The notes beneath the pieces are model-generated. The model had not been told where the DNA came from, ran no database searches, and saw only the letters and a program-made list of their open reading frames with translations. DNA of 64,000 bases from CALVGQ01 sp964368495 (GTDB lineage: Bacteria; Bacillota_I; Bacilli_A; Erysipelotrichales; Erysipelotrichaceae): the NCBI GenBank assembly GCA_964368495.1, contig CAYJAJ010000007.1, positions 5,640-69,639 on the forward strand, given 5' to 3'. Shown one piece after another: positions 35,521 to 42,785 of the stretch (its first letter is position 1; the number at the start of each line of letters is the position of its first letter). A program made the translations under genes and the position numbers.

Positions 35521-36723
35521 ATGAAGACTTTTCGTAAATTATTTTCATTCATGATGCCAAAAGGACATGATAGAAGAATTAATACGGCTGTCATTCTTAT
35601 GGTGGTATTTGGGTGGTTCATGATTTCATCCGCTTCAATGGGTGCATTAGGTAAAGGTACAAGTGTTTTATTCAGTGGTATAAAACAATTTGTTTTTATA
35701 GTAGCAGGGTATGTTGCAATGGTTAAGATTGCTCAGTTTTTTTCATTTGATCTGGTAAAACGGTATTTGCCAATCATCGTATTTGGGACAGCATTTGCTT
35801 TAATTTTGCCTTTTTTATTACAAGAGGATGTCAATGGTGCCTTTGCATGGATTCGTATTGAACCGATTTCAGGGCTTGACTTCACGGTTCAACCTTCAGA
35901 ATTTTCTAAATTAGTTATAATTTTAGTAATGGCATTTTATCTAGGAGATTACAAAGGAACTAAATTTGCATACAGAAATCTTACCTATGCATTAGGGATT
36001 TCACTTGTTTTTATCTTGATTGTTTTATTTTTGCAAAATGACTTAGGATCGGCAGCAGTTATGACAGGAATCACAATTATTATGTTGTTTATTCCAAGAA
36101 ACAAAGAATTTGCAAAAGTACAAATAAAAGCACTTATTTTTGTTGTGATTGTTTTTGCAATTGTACTTATTTTAATGTCTCCTGTAGGAAGATGGCTTAT
36201 TGAAGCATCTGGTATTGATTCCTATCAATTAAATCGTTTTACCGCCGCTGCAAATCCGTTTGAAGATCAATACGGAAGTGGATTTCAGTTGATAAAAGGA
36301 CTTGTAGCAATTGCGACAGGGGGATTACAAGGGGTAGGATATGGTGCTTCAATTCAAAAATACTCGAATTTTCCTGCAGCAGATACTGACTATATTTTCG
36401 CAGTAATCGTTGAAGAGTTAGGTATTTTTGGAATGGGGTTTGTGTTTATAGGCTACGGATTTATTATAACTTTCTTATTTCAACATGCGTTAAAAGTGAG
36501 CGATGAAAGAAGTAAGATGATATTAGTTGGTACAAGCATGTATTTATTTATTCATTTCTTTTTCAACATTGGAGGAGTAACTGGATTAATACCTCTTACT
36601 GGAGTTCCTCTATTAATGCTTTCTGCTGGAGGTTCAAGTACAGTATCATTTATGATGGCAGTTGGACTTTGCCAAGCAGTAATTATACAATATAAGGAAA
36701 AATTAAAAAAAGAATCCCAATAA
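35521..36723 (+). CDS. FtsW/RodA/SpoVE family peptidoglycan polymerase
   Basis: This 400-residue SEDS protein has about ten membrane helices. The family signature appears around IEPISGLDFTVQPSEFSKL (about 118-136), and the large external loop with NPFEDQYGSGFQLIKGLVAIATGG (about 246-269, split) matches the conserved SEDS stretch. The second half contains FAVIVEELGIFG. Such proteins polymerise glycan with a cognate class B penicillin-binding protein. FtsW versus RodA cannot be decided without the partner. It starts with AAGGGGTGATGAT upstream, and a small GAATCCC/GGGATTC hairpin without a T-run overlaps its end. Confidence 0.9.
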   Translation: MKTFRKLFSFMMPKGHDRRINTAVILMVVFGWFMISSASMGALGKGTSVLFSGIKQFVFIVAGYVAMVKIAQFFSFDLVKRYLPIIVFGTAFALILPFLLQEDVNGAFAWIRIEPISGLDFTVQPSEFSKLVIILVMAFYLGDYKGTKFAYRNLTYALGISLVFILIVLFLQNDLGSAAVMTGITIIMLFIPRNKEFAKVQIKALIFVVIVFAIVLILMSPVGRWLIEASGIDSYQLNRFTAAANPFEDQYGSGFQLIKGLVAIATGGLQGVGYGASIQKYSNFPAADTDYIFAVIVEELGIFGMGFVFIGYGFIITFLFQHALKVSDERSKMILVGTSMYLFIHFFFNIGGVTGLIPLTGVPLLMLSAGGSSTVSFMMAVGLCQAVIIQYKEKLKKESQ

Positions 36724-36828
36724 GGGATTCCAAAGAAAGGGAGAGGAGAAACAAAGATTGGGGATGCATCAAAGTTGATGCAATAATAATATACCCAGGC
36801 TCTTAAGTTTTATACAGGAGGAAAGAAA
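36724..36828. other. Intergenic palindrome upstream of rsmD
   Basis: This 105-bp gap contains an 18-bp perfect palindrome TGCATCAA-AG-TTGATGCA (36765-36782). A ribosome-site-like AGAGGAG (36742-36748) lies before a tiny possible reading frame of about four codons (ATG at 36764). Neither is proven to be functional. Confidence 0.35.
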
Positions 36829-37383
36829 ATGCGGATCATTGCGGGAAAATATGGTTCAAGAAAAATACAGGCAGTGAAGGGAATGAACACACGTCCAACA
36901 ACTGATAAAGTAAAAGAAGCAATATTCAGCCGTATTGGCCCTTATTTTGATGGCGGGAATATGCTTGATTTATTTGCCGGAAGTGGGGGAATGTCTTTTG
37001 AGGCATTAAGTAGAGGCATGGAGCATTGTTATATGGTTGATAAAGATTACAATGCCATAAAAACAATAAAGGAAAATATGAATGCACTGGATGTATGCTC
37101 AAGCTGCACAATACTAAAAAAAGAGGCATTTTCTGCATTGAGGCAACTGGTGGATGAAAAAATTAAATTTGATTTGGTTTTTTTGGATCCTCCATATGCA
37201 AAACAGAAAATTGAAGAGATACTTGAAATACTATGTAAAGAGAATTGCTTAAATAAAAACGCCTATGTAATATGTGAAACAGATAAAGATGTACTTTTAC
37301 CATCAGAGGTTGAAAATTTATTTTTAATAAAAGAAGCAACATATGGTATAACTAAAATAAGCACTTATCGAAAAGGAGAATAA
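36829..37383 (+). CDS. rsmD: 16S rRNA (guanine(966)-N2)-methyltransferase
   Basis: This 184-residue S-adenosylmethionine methyltransferase opens with the RsmD-typical RIIAGKYGSRKI and RPTTDKVKEAIF. The SAM motif is LDLFAGSGGMSFEALSRG (about 45-62) and the amine-methylation motif is LDPPYAK (about 119-125, preceded by VF). It modifies the small-subunit rRNA. The AGGAGG site is ideal, and the gene precedes coaD by 4 bp in the conserved ylbH-ylbI order. Confidence 0.94.
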   Translation: MRIIAGKYGSRKIQAVKGMNTRPTTDKVKEAIFSRIGPYFDGGNMLDLFAGSGGMSFEALSRGMEHCYMVDKDYNAIKTIKENMNALDVCSSCTILKKEAFSALRQLVDEKIKFDLVFLDPPYAKQKIEEILEILCKENCLNKNAYVICETDKDVLLPSEVENLFLIKEATYGITKISTYRKGE

Positions 37384-37387
37384 AGTT

Positions 37388-37876
37388 ATGAGCAATGCAA
37401 TGTATCCAGGTTCATTTGATCCGATTACAAAGGGTCATTTAGATATTATTTTAAGAGCTTCAAAGCTTTTTGATGAAGTTGTTGTAGCGATACTGGTAAA
37501 TTCAAAAAAGAGTGCTACATTCAGCGTCGAGGAAAGAATTGCGATGCTTAAAAATTGTACGAAGAACATCGATAATGTCAAGATAGTATCTGGAAATGAG
37601 TTGACAGTCAATTTAGCGAAATCACTTAACTGCAAAGTTTTAGTAAGAGGAATTCGCGCAGTTGCGGATTATGAATATGAGCTTCAACAAGCTACAGCGA
37701 ATATGATGTTAAATGGGGAGATTGAGACAGTATTTTTAGTTTCTCGTCCGGAGTATTCATTTTTTAGTAGCTCTGTTGCGAAGGATATCGCATCATATAA
37801 TGGTGATATTTCAGGGTTTATTCCGGAAGAAATTATTGAAGAAGTGAAAAAAGTATTATTACCAAAAATAGACTAA
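37388..37876 (+). CDS. coaD: Phosphopantetheine adenylyltransferase
   Basis: This 162-residue nucleotidyltransferase of coenzyme A synthesis has the HIGH-type motif in YPGSFDPITKGHLDII (about 6-21) with the catalytic His. The second motif VSRPEYSFFSSSVAKDI (about 118-134) contains the SSS-x-x-K/R pattern. Its 3' end overlaps the convergent ylbJ-like gene by 44 bp, an antisense overlap unusual in length for this window. Confidence 0.95.
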   Translation: MSNAMYPGSFDPITKGHLDIILRASKLFDEVVVAILVNSKKSATFSVEERIAMLKNCTKNIDNVKIVSGNELTVNLAKSLNCKVLVRGIRAVADYEYELQQATANMMLNGEIETVFLVSRPEYSFFSSSVAKDIASYNGDISGFIPEEIIEEVKKVLLPKID

Positions 37877-38729
37877 TGCTGGCTTGAAAACATCGAAGTA
37901 TTAAAAATTTAATGTAGTTGGGTTGAATCTCATCACTCATTGAAAAAATTTGAAGATGAACACATAATCCATTAAATCCTAAACAAGCTGAAATTAAAAC
38001 ACAAGCTAGTTCAATATTTAATGGCATGGTGCTGATTGCTTTTATACCTAAGGAAAATTCACTGATTGTTAATAAAAGAAAGTGTACTGTGGGTGAAAAA
38101 GGATATGTTAATAGATTAAAACATGTTAAAAACATCATGATGTAGCCACCTATATAAAATAGTGCAACTGCATTTTGTAGTATTGATTTCTTAAATACTG
38201 AAAAAAAAGGAATGGTTTCGTGAGTGCTAACAAAGCTGATTTTAGGTCTTCTAAAAAGGACTAAAAATAGTAAACAACAAAAGACTTGAATAAACCAAAG
38301 CATAAAACCTATTTTTATATTTCCCAACAATAGACTACCACATGTTAAAATAACAAATGAAGGTGTGCATAATGAAAGGCTATATAATAAGCGCTTAGCG
38401 GATTCTATCTCTAAGCGTTTTTCTTTTACAGCATGATTTAAAACCACTGTGCTTGCGGGTGCTCCAAGAAGAATACATGAGAAAACTAATCCAACAGCAC
38501 TTTTATCGATGTTGAATAAAGCACAAATGGGTTTATGTGCAAAAGAAAATAAATCAAAGACTTGATAATGTAAACATAACGATACAAAAACCATTGTAGG
38601 ATACATGGATGGAATTAAAGTATTAAACCAAAAATTAAGTGCAAATGTAGTAGCATCGAAAGTGATATTGCCAAAAACTAAAACAAAAGTACATAATAAA
38701 AATAAAGTAAATTGAGTTAATTTATTCAT
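37833..38729 (-). CDS. YlbJ-like integral membrane protein
   Basis: This 298-residue membrane protein has about eight helices and resembles the YlbJ family of sporulation/nucleoside-transporter-like proteins. The pattern LIPSMYPTMV near residue 38-47 and the helix break GAPASTVVLNHAV near 95-107 fit. In Bacillus ylbJ follows coaD in the same direction; here it is convergent with a 44-bp overlap, so a local inversion is likely. The ATG at 38729 (GGAGGG upstream) is preferred over a GTG at 38741. Exact function is not known, and a gene symbol is not given because the orientation is unusual. Confidence 0.65.
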   Translation of the reverse strand: MNKLTQFTLFLLCTFVLVFGNITFDATTFALNFWFNTLIPSMYPTMVFVSLCLHYQVFDLFSFAHKPICALFNIDKSAVGLVFSCILLGAPASTVVLNHAVKEKRLEIESAKRLLYSLSLCTPSFVILTCGSLLLGNIKIGFMLWFIQVFCCLLFLVLFRRPKISFVSTHETIPFFSVFKKSILQNAVALFYIGGYIMMFLTCFNLLTYPFSPTVHFLLLTISEFSLGIKAISTMPLNIELACVLISACLGFNGLCVHLQIFSMSDEIQPNYIKFLILRCFQASISLFLVIILFSLLQ

Positions 38730-38824
38730 GTTGCCCTCCACTAAATTATAGTGAAGTAATTTTTATGTTATGTTTTTTTTATGAAGATTTTTATGATAAA
38801 ATAGGAATGAAAAAGGAGAAATTT

Positions 38825-39604
38825 ATGCAAAAATTTAATTATCATACCCATGTATATCGTTGTAATCATGCAGTAGGTACTGAAGAAGATATGGTTTTAG
38901 CAGCGATACAAGGGGGATTTAGTGTAATAGGACTAAGTGATCATATTCCTTTTATGGATAGAAGTGAATATGGTGTGCGTATGGAAAAAGAGGAAATTCA
39001 AGATTATATCAATGAGTGCAATCGATTGAAAGAAAAATATAAAGATAAAATAAAAGTGCTTGTGGGATTTGAAACAGAGTATTTTGAAGATAGTGTAGAA
39101 TTTATACAAGATGTTAAATCAAAATGTGATTATTTGATATTTGGACAACATTATCCAGACAGGGATTCATTAGAGTATTCTGAACACCCTTTTTCAAGCG
39201 CCAAATATATCAATGTAATGGTTGATCAATATTGTAAAGCAATCGAGTTAGGGTTAACAAAATACATTGCCCATCTTGACTATTTTCTTTTGCGCGGATG
39301 TGAGTTAACAGATGAACATCTAGAAGCACTACGTCGTTTAGCGATGTATGCTAAGAAACACGATGCTGTGATTGAAATTAATTTAAGTGGAGTAAAACGA
39401 GGTAAAAATACTTATGGTGATATTACATGTTGGAAATATCCAAATCTTATTGTGTTTAAAATGATCGCAGAAGTAGGAACTAAAGTGTGTTTTGGATATG
39501 ATGCGCATAGTCCAGAAGCATTAATTAATCGTGAAATAGAGAACCAAATAAAGGAAGAATTCAAAGAATTGAATTTAAATTATGTTACTGAAGCATTTAT
39601 ATAA
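38825..39604 (+). CDS. PHP-domain phosphatase (histidinol-phosphatase HisK-like)
   Basis: This 259-residue PHP-fold phosphatase has metal motifs HTHVYRCNHA (about 6-15) and GLSDHIPF (about 38-45), GFETEYF, GQHYPD and the C-terminal FGYDAHSPEAL (about 228-238). These match the monofunctional histidinol-phosphatase group, but no his biosynthetic genes are nearby, so the substrate may differ. The start at 38825 has AAGGAG 6 bp upstream, and a longer reading lacks a site. Confidence 0.82.
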   Translation: MQKFNYHTHVYRCNHAVGTEEDMVLAAIQGGFSVIGLSDHIPFMDRSEYGVRMEKEEIQDYINECNRLKEKYKDKIKVLVGFETEYFEDSVEFIQDVKSKCDYLIFGQHYPDRDSLEYSEHPFSSAKYINVMVDQYCKAIELGLTKYIAHLDYFLLRGCELTDEHLEALRRLAMYAKKHDAVIEINLSGVKRGKNTYGDITCWKYPNLIVFKMIAEVGTKVCFGYDAHSPEALINREIENQIKEEFKELNLNYVTEAFI

Positions 39605-39661
39605 TTTTTATCCAACAAAAAACAACATTTATGTCATCTAATAAGCTAAGAGGTGATTTTT

Positions 39662-40438
39662 ATGAATAAAATAGAACTTTCTACTATTTTTGATTTAATA
39701 AAAAATGATGATCACTATGGTTTTGAACTTCTTTATCAATACCACAGTCGTTTAATGTATAGCGCTGCTTTTTCAGTGCTAAAAAATGAACAAGATGCAA
39801 AAGAAGTAATACAAAATGTCATGGTTAAACTATTTAAATTAAAGAAGGAACAATTTCCTACTAAAGGACATAGTTCTTGGTTTTATACTTTGATAAAGAA
39901 TGAAGCTTTGATGGTCTTAAGGAAAGAAAGCAAAAAATACAGTGTAGTGGAAATGCCAGAAATTCCTGTATTAAATCAAGAAATTATTCAGTTTATGGAT
40001 ATGCAACAATACTACTCATTAATACAAGGTTTAAATGAGAAGCAAAAAGAAGTTGTAACATTAAAGGTATTAGGTGATTTAAGTCATAAAGAAATAGCAG
40101 AAATTTTAAATAAACCTATCGGTACAATACAGTGGATTTATAGCACTTCAATTAAACAACTTAAAATAGCTTTATCATCCATGGTAACAAGTGTGCTACT
40201 TTTAATAGGTGCTTTAAGTGTAGTTTTAAATAAACAACCTGAGACAATGAATGATAATTTTGAAATGCATTTATTTAGGGCTGAACCAATAGTGGTCAAT
40301 AAGCAAGCGCAACAATTTGAACCTTTTGTAAGCCTATTAGTATTGTTAATATTGCTGCTGATTGTAGGGATTGTGCTTGTTTTTATCAAACCAGACAAAT
40401 TTCTTCAAAATAAAAATCTGAAGTCATCAAATAAATAA
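39662..40438 (+). CDS. ECF-type RNA polymerase sigma factor with two C-terminal membrane segments
   Basis: This 258-residue protein has a sigma region 2 (about 19-56, with YHSRLMYSAA and an acidic stretch) and a region 4 helix-turn-helix (about 124-168, with LNEKQKEVVTLKVLGDLSHKEIAEIL split). A hydrophobic helix follows (about 176-194), then an outward or polar loop of about 30 residues and a second helix (about 219-240). Typical ECF factors end after region 4, so the membrane part is an unusual C-terminal fusion. It could tether the factor or act as its own anti-sigma. The lipoprotein gene follows by 23 bp. The start at 39662 follows GAGGTGA. Confidence 0.85.
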   Translation: MNKIELSTIFDLIKNDDHYGFELLYQYHSRLMYSAAFSVLKNEQDAKEVIQNVMVKLFKLKKEQFPTKGHSSWFYTLIKNEALMVLRKESKKYSVVEMPEIPVLNQEIIQFMDMQQYYSLIQGLNEKQKEVVTLKVLGDLSHKEIAEILNKPIGTIQWIYSTSIKQLKIALSSMVTSVLLLIGALSVVLNKQPETMNDNFEMHLFRAEPIVVNKQAQQFEPFVSLLVLLILLLIVGIVLVFIKPDKFLQNKNLKSSNK

Positions 40439-40461
40439 AAATTAAAAAAAGGACGAAGAAT

Positions 40462-41022
40462 ATGAATAAAATAAGAGGATTAGTGTTGATTGTAATGTTA
40501 CTGATTGTTGTTGGGTGCAAACAAAATAGTCAGCTTGATGAGCCAACCGGTGATCTAATGGCTGACATCGCTATTAATATAGAGGGAACGATTGTGAATC
40601 TTACAGACAATGGTTTCGTGCTTGATAATGGACAAACAGTGATTATCACAGAGGAAACTCGTTTTGAAGATGATCCAGATTGTGGCATAGAGCCAGTCAA
40701 TAGTGAGTTTCAAGTGGGCAATATTATTCAAGGTTATACAGAAGAAGATAGTTCTATGGAGGTTGTCAAAGCATACGTGATTAACGCTAATATTTTTCAA
40801 TTTAAAGGAGTCATCAAAGAGATTAATGAAAACACTGCAATTGTGACACCAGATGAGGGTGAAATGATATTAAGTAGTGGCAATGCGGTAAAAATTAGTT
40901 TGCCTAATGCACACGAGTTTAAAATAGGAGAAAAAGTAATTGTTCACTACGATGGCAAGATCATGGAGAGTGATCCGCTTCAAATCAATACTGAATTAGT
41001 TATTAGTGAGGAAAAACAATAA
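40462..41022 (+). CDS. Lipoprotein of unknown function next to the sigma factor
   Basis: This 186-residue protein has a lipoprotein signal: a lysine/arginine start, a hydrophobic stretch and a VVGC lipobox with Cys at about 19. The mature part seems to contain two repeated small beta-barrel segments (residues about 36-100 and 108-176), each starting with a GTI/GVI turn and containing an ITEE or TPDE hairpin. This is OB-fold-like in pattern. The first has two Cys residues (C65 and the lipid Cys). It could be a surface sensor for the membrane-bound sigma factor. Function is unknown. Confidence 0.7.
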   Translation: MNKIRGLVLIVMLLIVVGCKQNSQLDEPTGDLMADIAINIEGTIVNLTDNGFVLDNGQTVIITEETRFEDDPDCGIEPVNSEFQVGNIIQGYTEEDSSMEVVKAYVINANIFQFKGVIKEINENTAIVTPDEGEMILSSGNAVKISLPNAHEFKIGEKVIVHYDGKIMESDPLQINTELVISEEKQ

Positions 41023-41044
41023 ACACCGATAGGTGTTTTTTTTG
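41021..41044 (+). terminator. Terminator before the heat-shock operon
   Basis: The AACACC/GGTGTT stem with a 3-4 nt loop is followed by eight T residues. It abuts the lipoprotein stop codon. Confidence 0.85.
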
Positions 41045-41071
41045 AGAAAAAAATAAAAAAAAATCAGTTTT

Positions 41072-41098
41072 TTAGCACAAAACACTTGACAGTGCTAA
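41072..41098 (+). promoter_or_regulatory. CIRCE operator 1 overlapping the hrcA promoter
   Basis: TTAGCACAA-N9-CAGTGCTAA matches the CIRCE inverted repeat (TTAGCACTC-N9-GAGTGCTAA) with 7/9 and 8/9 identity. Its spacer and right arm overlap the -35 box TTGACA (41086-41091). The -10 box TATACT (41109-41114) is 17 bp further. HrcA bound here would block RNA polymerase. Confidence 0.9.
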
Positions 41099-41114
41099 AA
41101 GGGTGTTCTATACT
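41086..41114 (+). promoter_or_regulatory. Sigma-A promoter of the hrcA-grpE-dnaK-dnaJ operon
   Basis: TTGACA (41086-41091) and TATACT (41109-41114) have exactly 17-bp spacing. The -35 lies in CIRCE 1 and the start site just before CIRCE 2. Confidence 0.9.
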
Positions 41115-41118
41115 CATA

Positions 41119-41145
41119 TTAGCAAATGGAACTATTGAGTGCTAA
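41119..41145 (+). promoter_or_regulatory. CIRCE operator 2 at the transcription start
   Basis: TTAGCAAAT-N9-GAGTGCTAA: the right arm is perfect and the left arm degenerate in its last three bases. Two CIRCE sites flank the -10 box. The site is in the 5' leader, so it also affects the mRNA. Confidence 0.85.
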
Positions 41146-41159
41146 AGCGAGGTGAGGGC

Positions 41160-42173
41160 ATGTTAACGCAAAGAAGAATTGAAATATTTAAGGCCATTGT
41201 TGATGAATTCATCAGCACTGCAGAGCCAGTAGGGTCAAAAACGTTAATGGAAAAGTATCACTTGCCTTATTCGAGTGCAACAATAAGAAATGACATGGTT
41301 ATACTTGAGGAATTGGGTTTTTTAGAGAAAACACATACTTCAAGTGGGCGTGTTCCATCCACAAAAGGATATCGATTCTATTGTGAACATTTGTTAGAAA
41401 ATTATGTGGATGATGAAGAACAATTTCAACTACAAGAAGTCTTCAATCATCGTCAGCTCAACAAGGATGAAGCAATTCGTAAGAGTTGTGAAATTCTTAG
41501 TCAGATGACAAATCTTACTGCTGGAGTTTTAGGTCCAGATGCTTCATTACATCGTTTAGAATACATTAAAGTATTTCCAATTAATGAAGCAAGCGCAGTA
41601 ATAATATTTATTACTAATAGTGGGCATACTGAGAATCGAACGTTTCATTTTGATGAAGAAGTGTTATTGGATGATATTTCTTCTTGTTGTCAAATTCTTA
41701 ATGATCGTTTAAAAGGAACTCTGATTAAAGATGTTGTTGAAAAAATGCAGTCATTAAAACCGGTACTTGCCAATCATGTTAAAAGACATGAACAATTGTT
41801 TCAAGCATTTATGAATGCTTTTGTGAAGTTTGCAAGTGAAAGTGTGTATTTTAGTGGAACACAAAATATGCTATATCAACCTGAATTTTCAGATATTGAG
41901 AAATTAAAAGGTTTAATGAAAATGCTTGATGATACGACATTGTGGAGAAACATCAATTCACAGGCAACTGAAGTAGCAACTAGAACAAACAGTCGCTCAT
42001 CACTTGCTTGGAAAGATGATGTAGCGGTAATCAGTAGTAAGTTTTACCTTAATGATGCTGAAGAAGGTCAATTAATGGTAGTTGGACCATCAAGGATGGA
42101 TTACGATAAAATTATTTCATTATTAGAGTATGTGTCCATGACAATTGAAAAATTTTATGGAAAGGGAGAGTAG
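41160..42173 (+). CDS. hrcA: Heat-inducible transcription repressor HrcA
   Basis: This 337-residue protein has an N-terminal winged helix (about 5-75, with PVGSKTLMEKYHLPYSSATIRNDM, split) and a C-terminal sensor domain with the family segment GPDASLHRLEYIKV near 125-138. It represses its own operon through the two CIRCE sites and is stabilised by GroEL in relatives; no groEL is in this window. The start at 41160 has GAGGTGAGG upstream. Confidence 0.95.
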   Translation: MLTQRRIEIFKAIVDEFISTAEPVGSKTLMEKYHLPYSSATIRNDMVILEELGFLEKTHTSSGRVPSTKGYRFYCEHLLENYVDDEEQFQLQEVFNHRQLNKDEAIRKSCEILSQMTNLTAGVLGPDASLHRLEYIKVFPINEASAVIIFITNSGHTENRTFHFDEEVLLDDISSCCQILNDRLKGTLIKDVVEKMQSLKPVLANHVKRHEQLFQAFMNAFVKFASESVYFSGTQNMLYQPEFSDIEKLKGLMKMLDDTTLWRNINSQATEVATRTNSRSSLAWKDDVAVISSKFYLNDAEEGQLMVVGPSRMDYDKIISLLEYVSMTIEKFYGKGE

Positions 42174-42175
42174 TG

Positions 42176-42769
42176 ATGACTAACGAAGAGAATGTTAATT
42201 TAGAAGAAGCTGTTGAAAATATCATAGAAAATGAAGTTGAAGAAGCTTTAGAACTTGATGAAGAAAATCCTAAAAAGGAAAAAAAGAAACTCTTTTCTAA
42301 AAAAGACAAAGCGGAAGAATATTTAGCACGTATTGCAGAGCTTGAAGGTGAATGCACAAAATTAAAAAATGAATATCTAAAAGCTTATGCAGATACGGAA
42401 AACACAAGAAAAAGATTACAGACAGATTTTGATATGAGACAAAAGTATCGTATACAAAGTTTTGCGCAAGAAATATTGCCGGTGATTGATAATTTGGAGA
42501 GAGCTTTAACACAAACTGATTCACTTGAAAATGACAGCTTTGTGAAAGGCATTCAAATGATTTATGATCAATTGATGCTGGCACTAAGCAAAGAAGGTGT
42601 TGAAGTAGTAAATCCAAAAGATGAGGAATTTGATGCTAATTACCACCAAGCGTTAATGGCTGAAAGTGTGGAAGGTGTTGAGCCAAATCAAGTATTAGAA
42701 GTTTTACAAAAAGGTTATAAATTAAAAGATCGTATATTACGAGCTGCTATGGTCAAAGTTAGCGAATAA
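42176..42769 (+). CDS. grpE: Nucleotide exchange factor GrpE
   Basis: This 197-residue protein has an acidic, disordered N-terminus (about 1-45, Glu-rich), a long coiled-coil helix (about 55-110) with YLKAYADTENTRKRL, and a C-terminal beta-wing with the family end QVLEVLQKGYKLKDRILRAA (about 170-189). It releases ADP from DnaK. The start at 42176 is 2 bp after hrcA with AAGGGAGAG upstream. Confidence 0.95.
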   Translation: MTNEENVNLEEAVENIIENEVEEALELDEENPKKEKKKLFSKKDKAEEYLARIAELEGECTKLKNEYLKAYADTENTRKRLQTDFDMRQKYRIQSFAQEILPVIDNLERALTQTDSLENDSFVKGIQMIYDQLMLALSKEGVEVVNPKDEEFDANYHQALMAESVEGVEPNQVLEVLQKGYKLKDRILRAAMVKVSE

Positions 42770-42785
42770 CAAGGAGGAAAATTAC

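Noticed and set aside
42297..42617. A 106-codon minus-strand frame inside grpE
   Set aside because: It is antisense to the canonical grpE and has no independent evidence.
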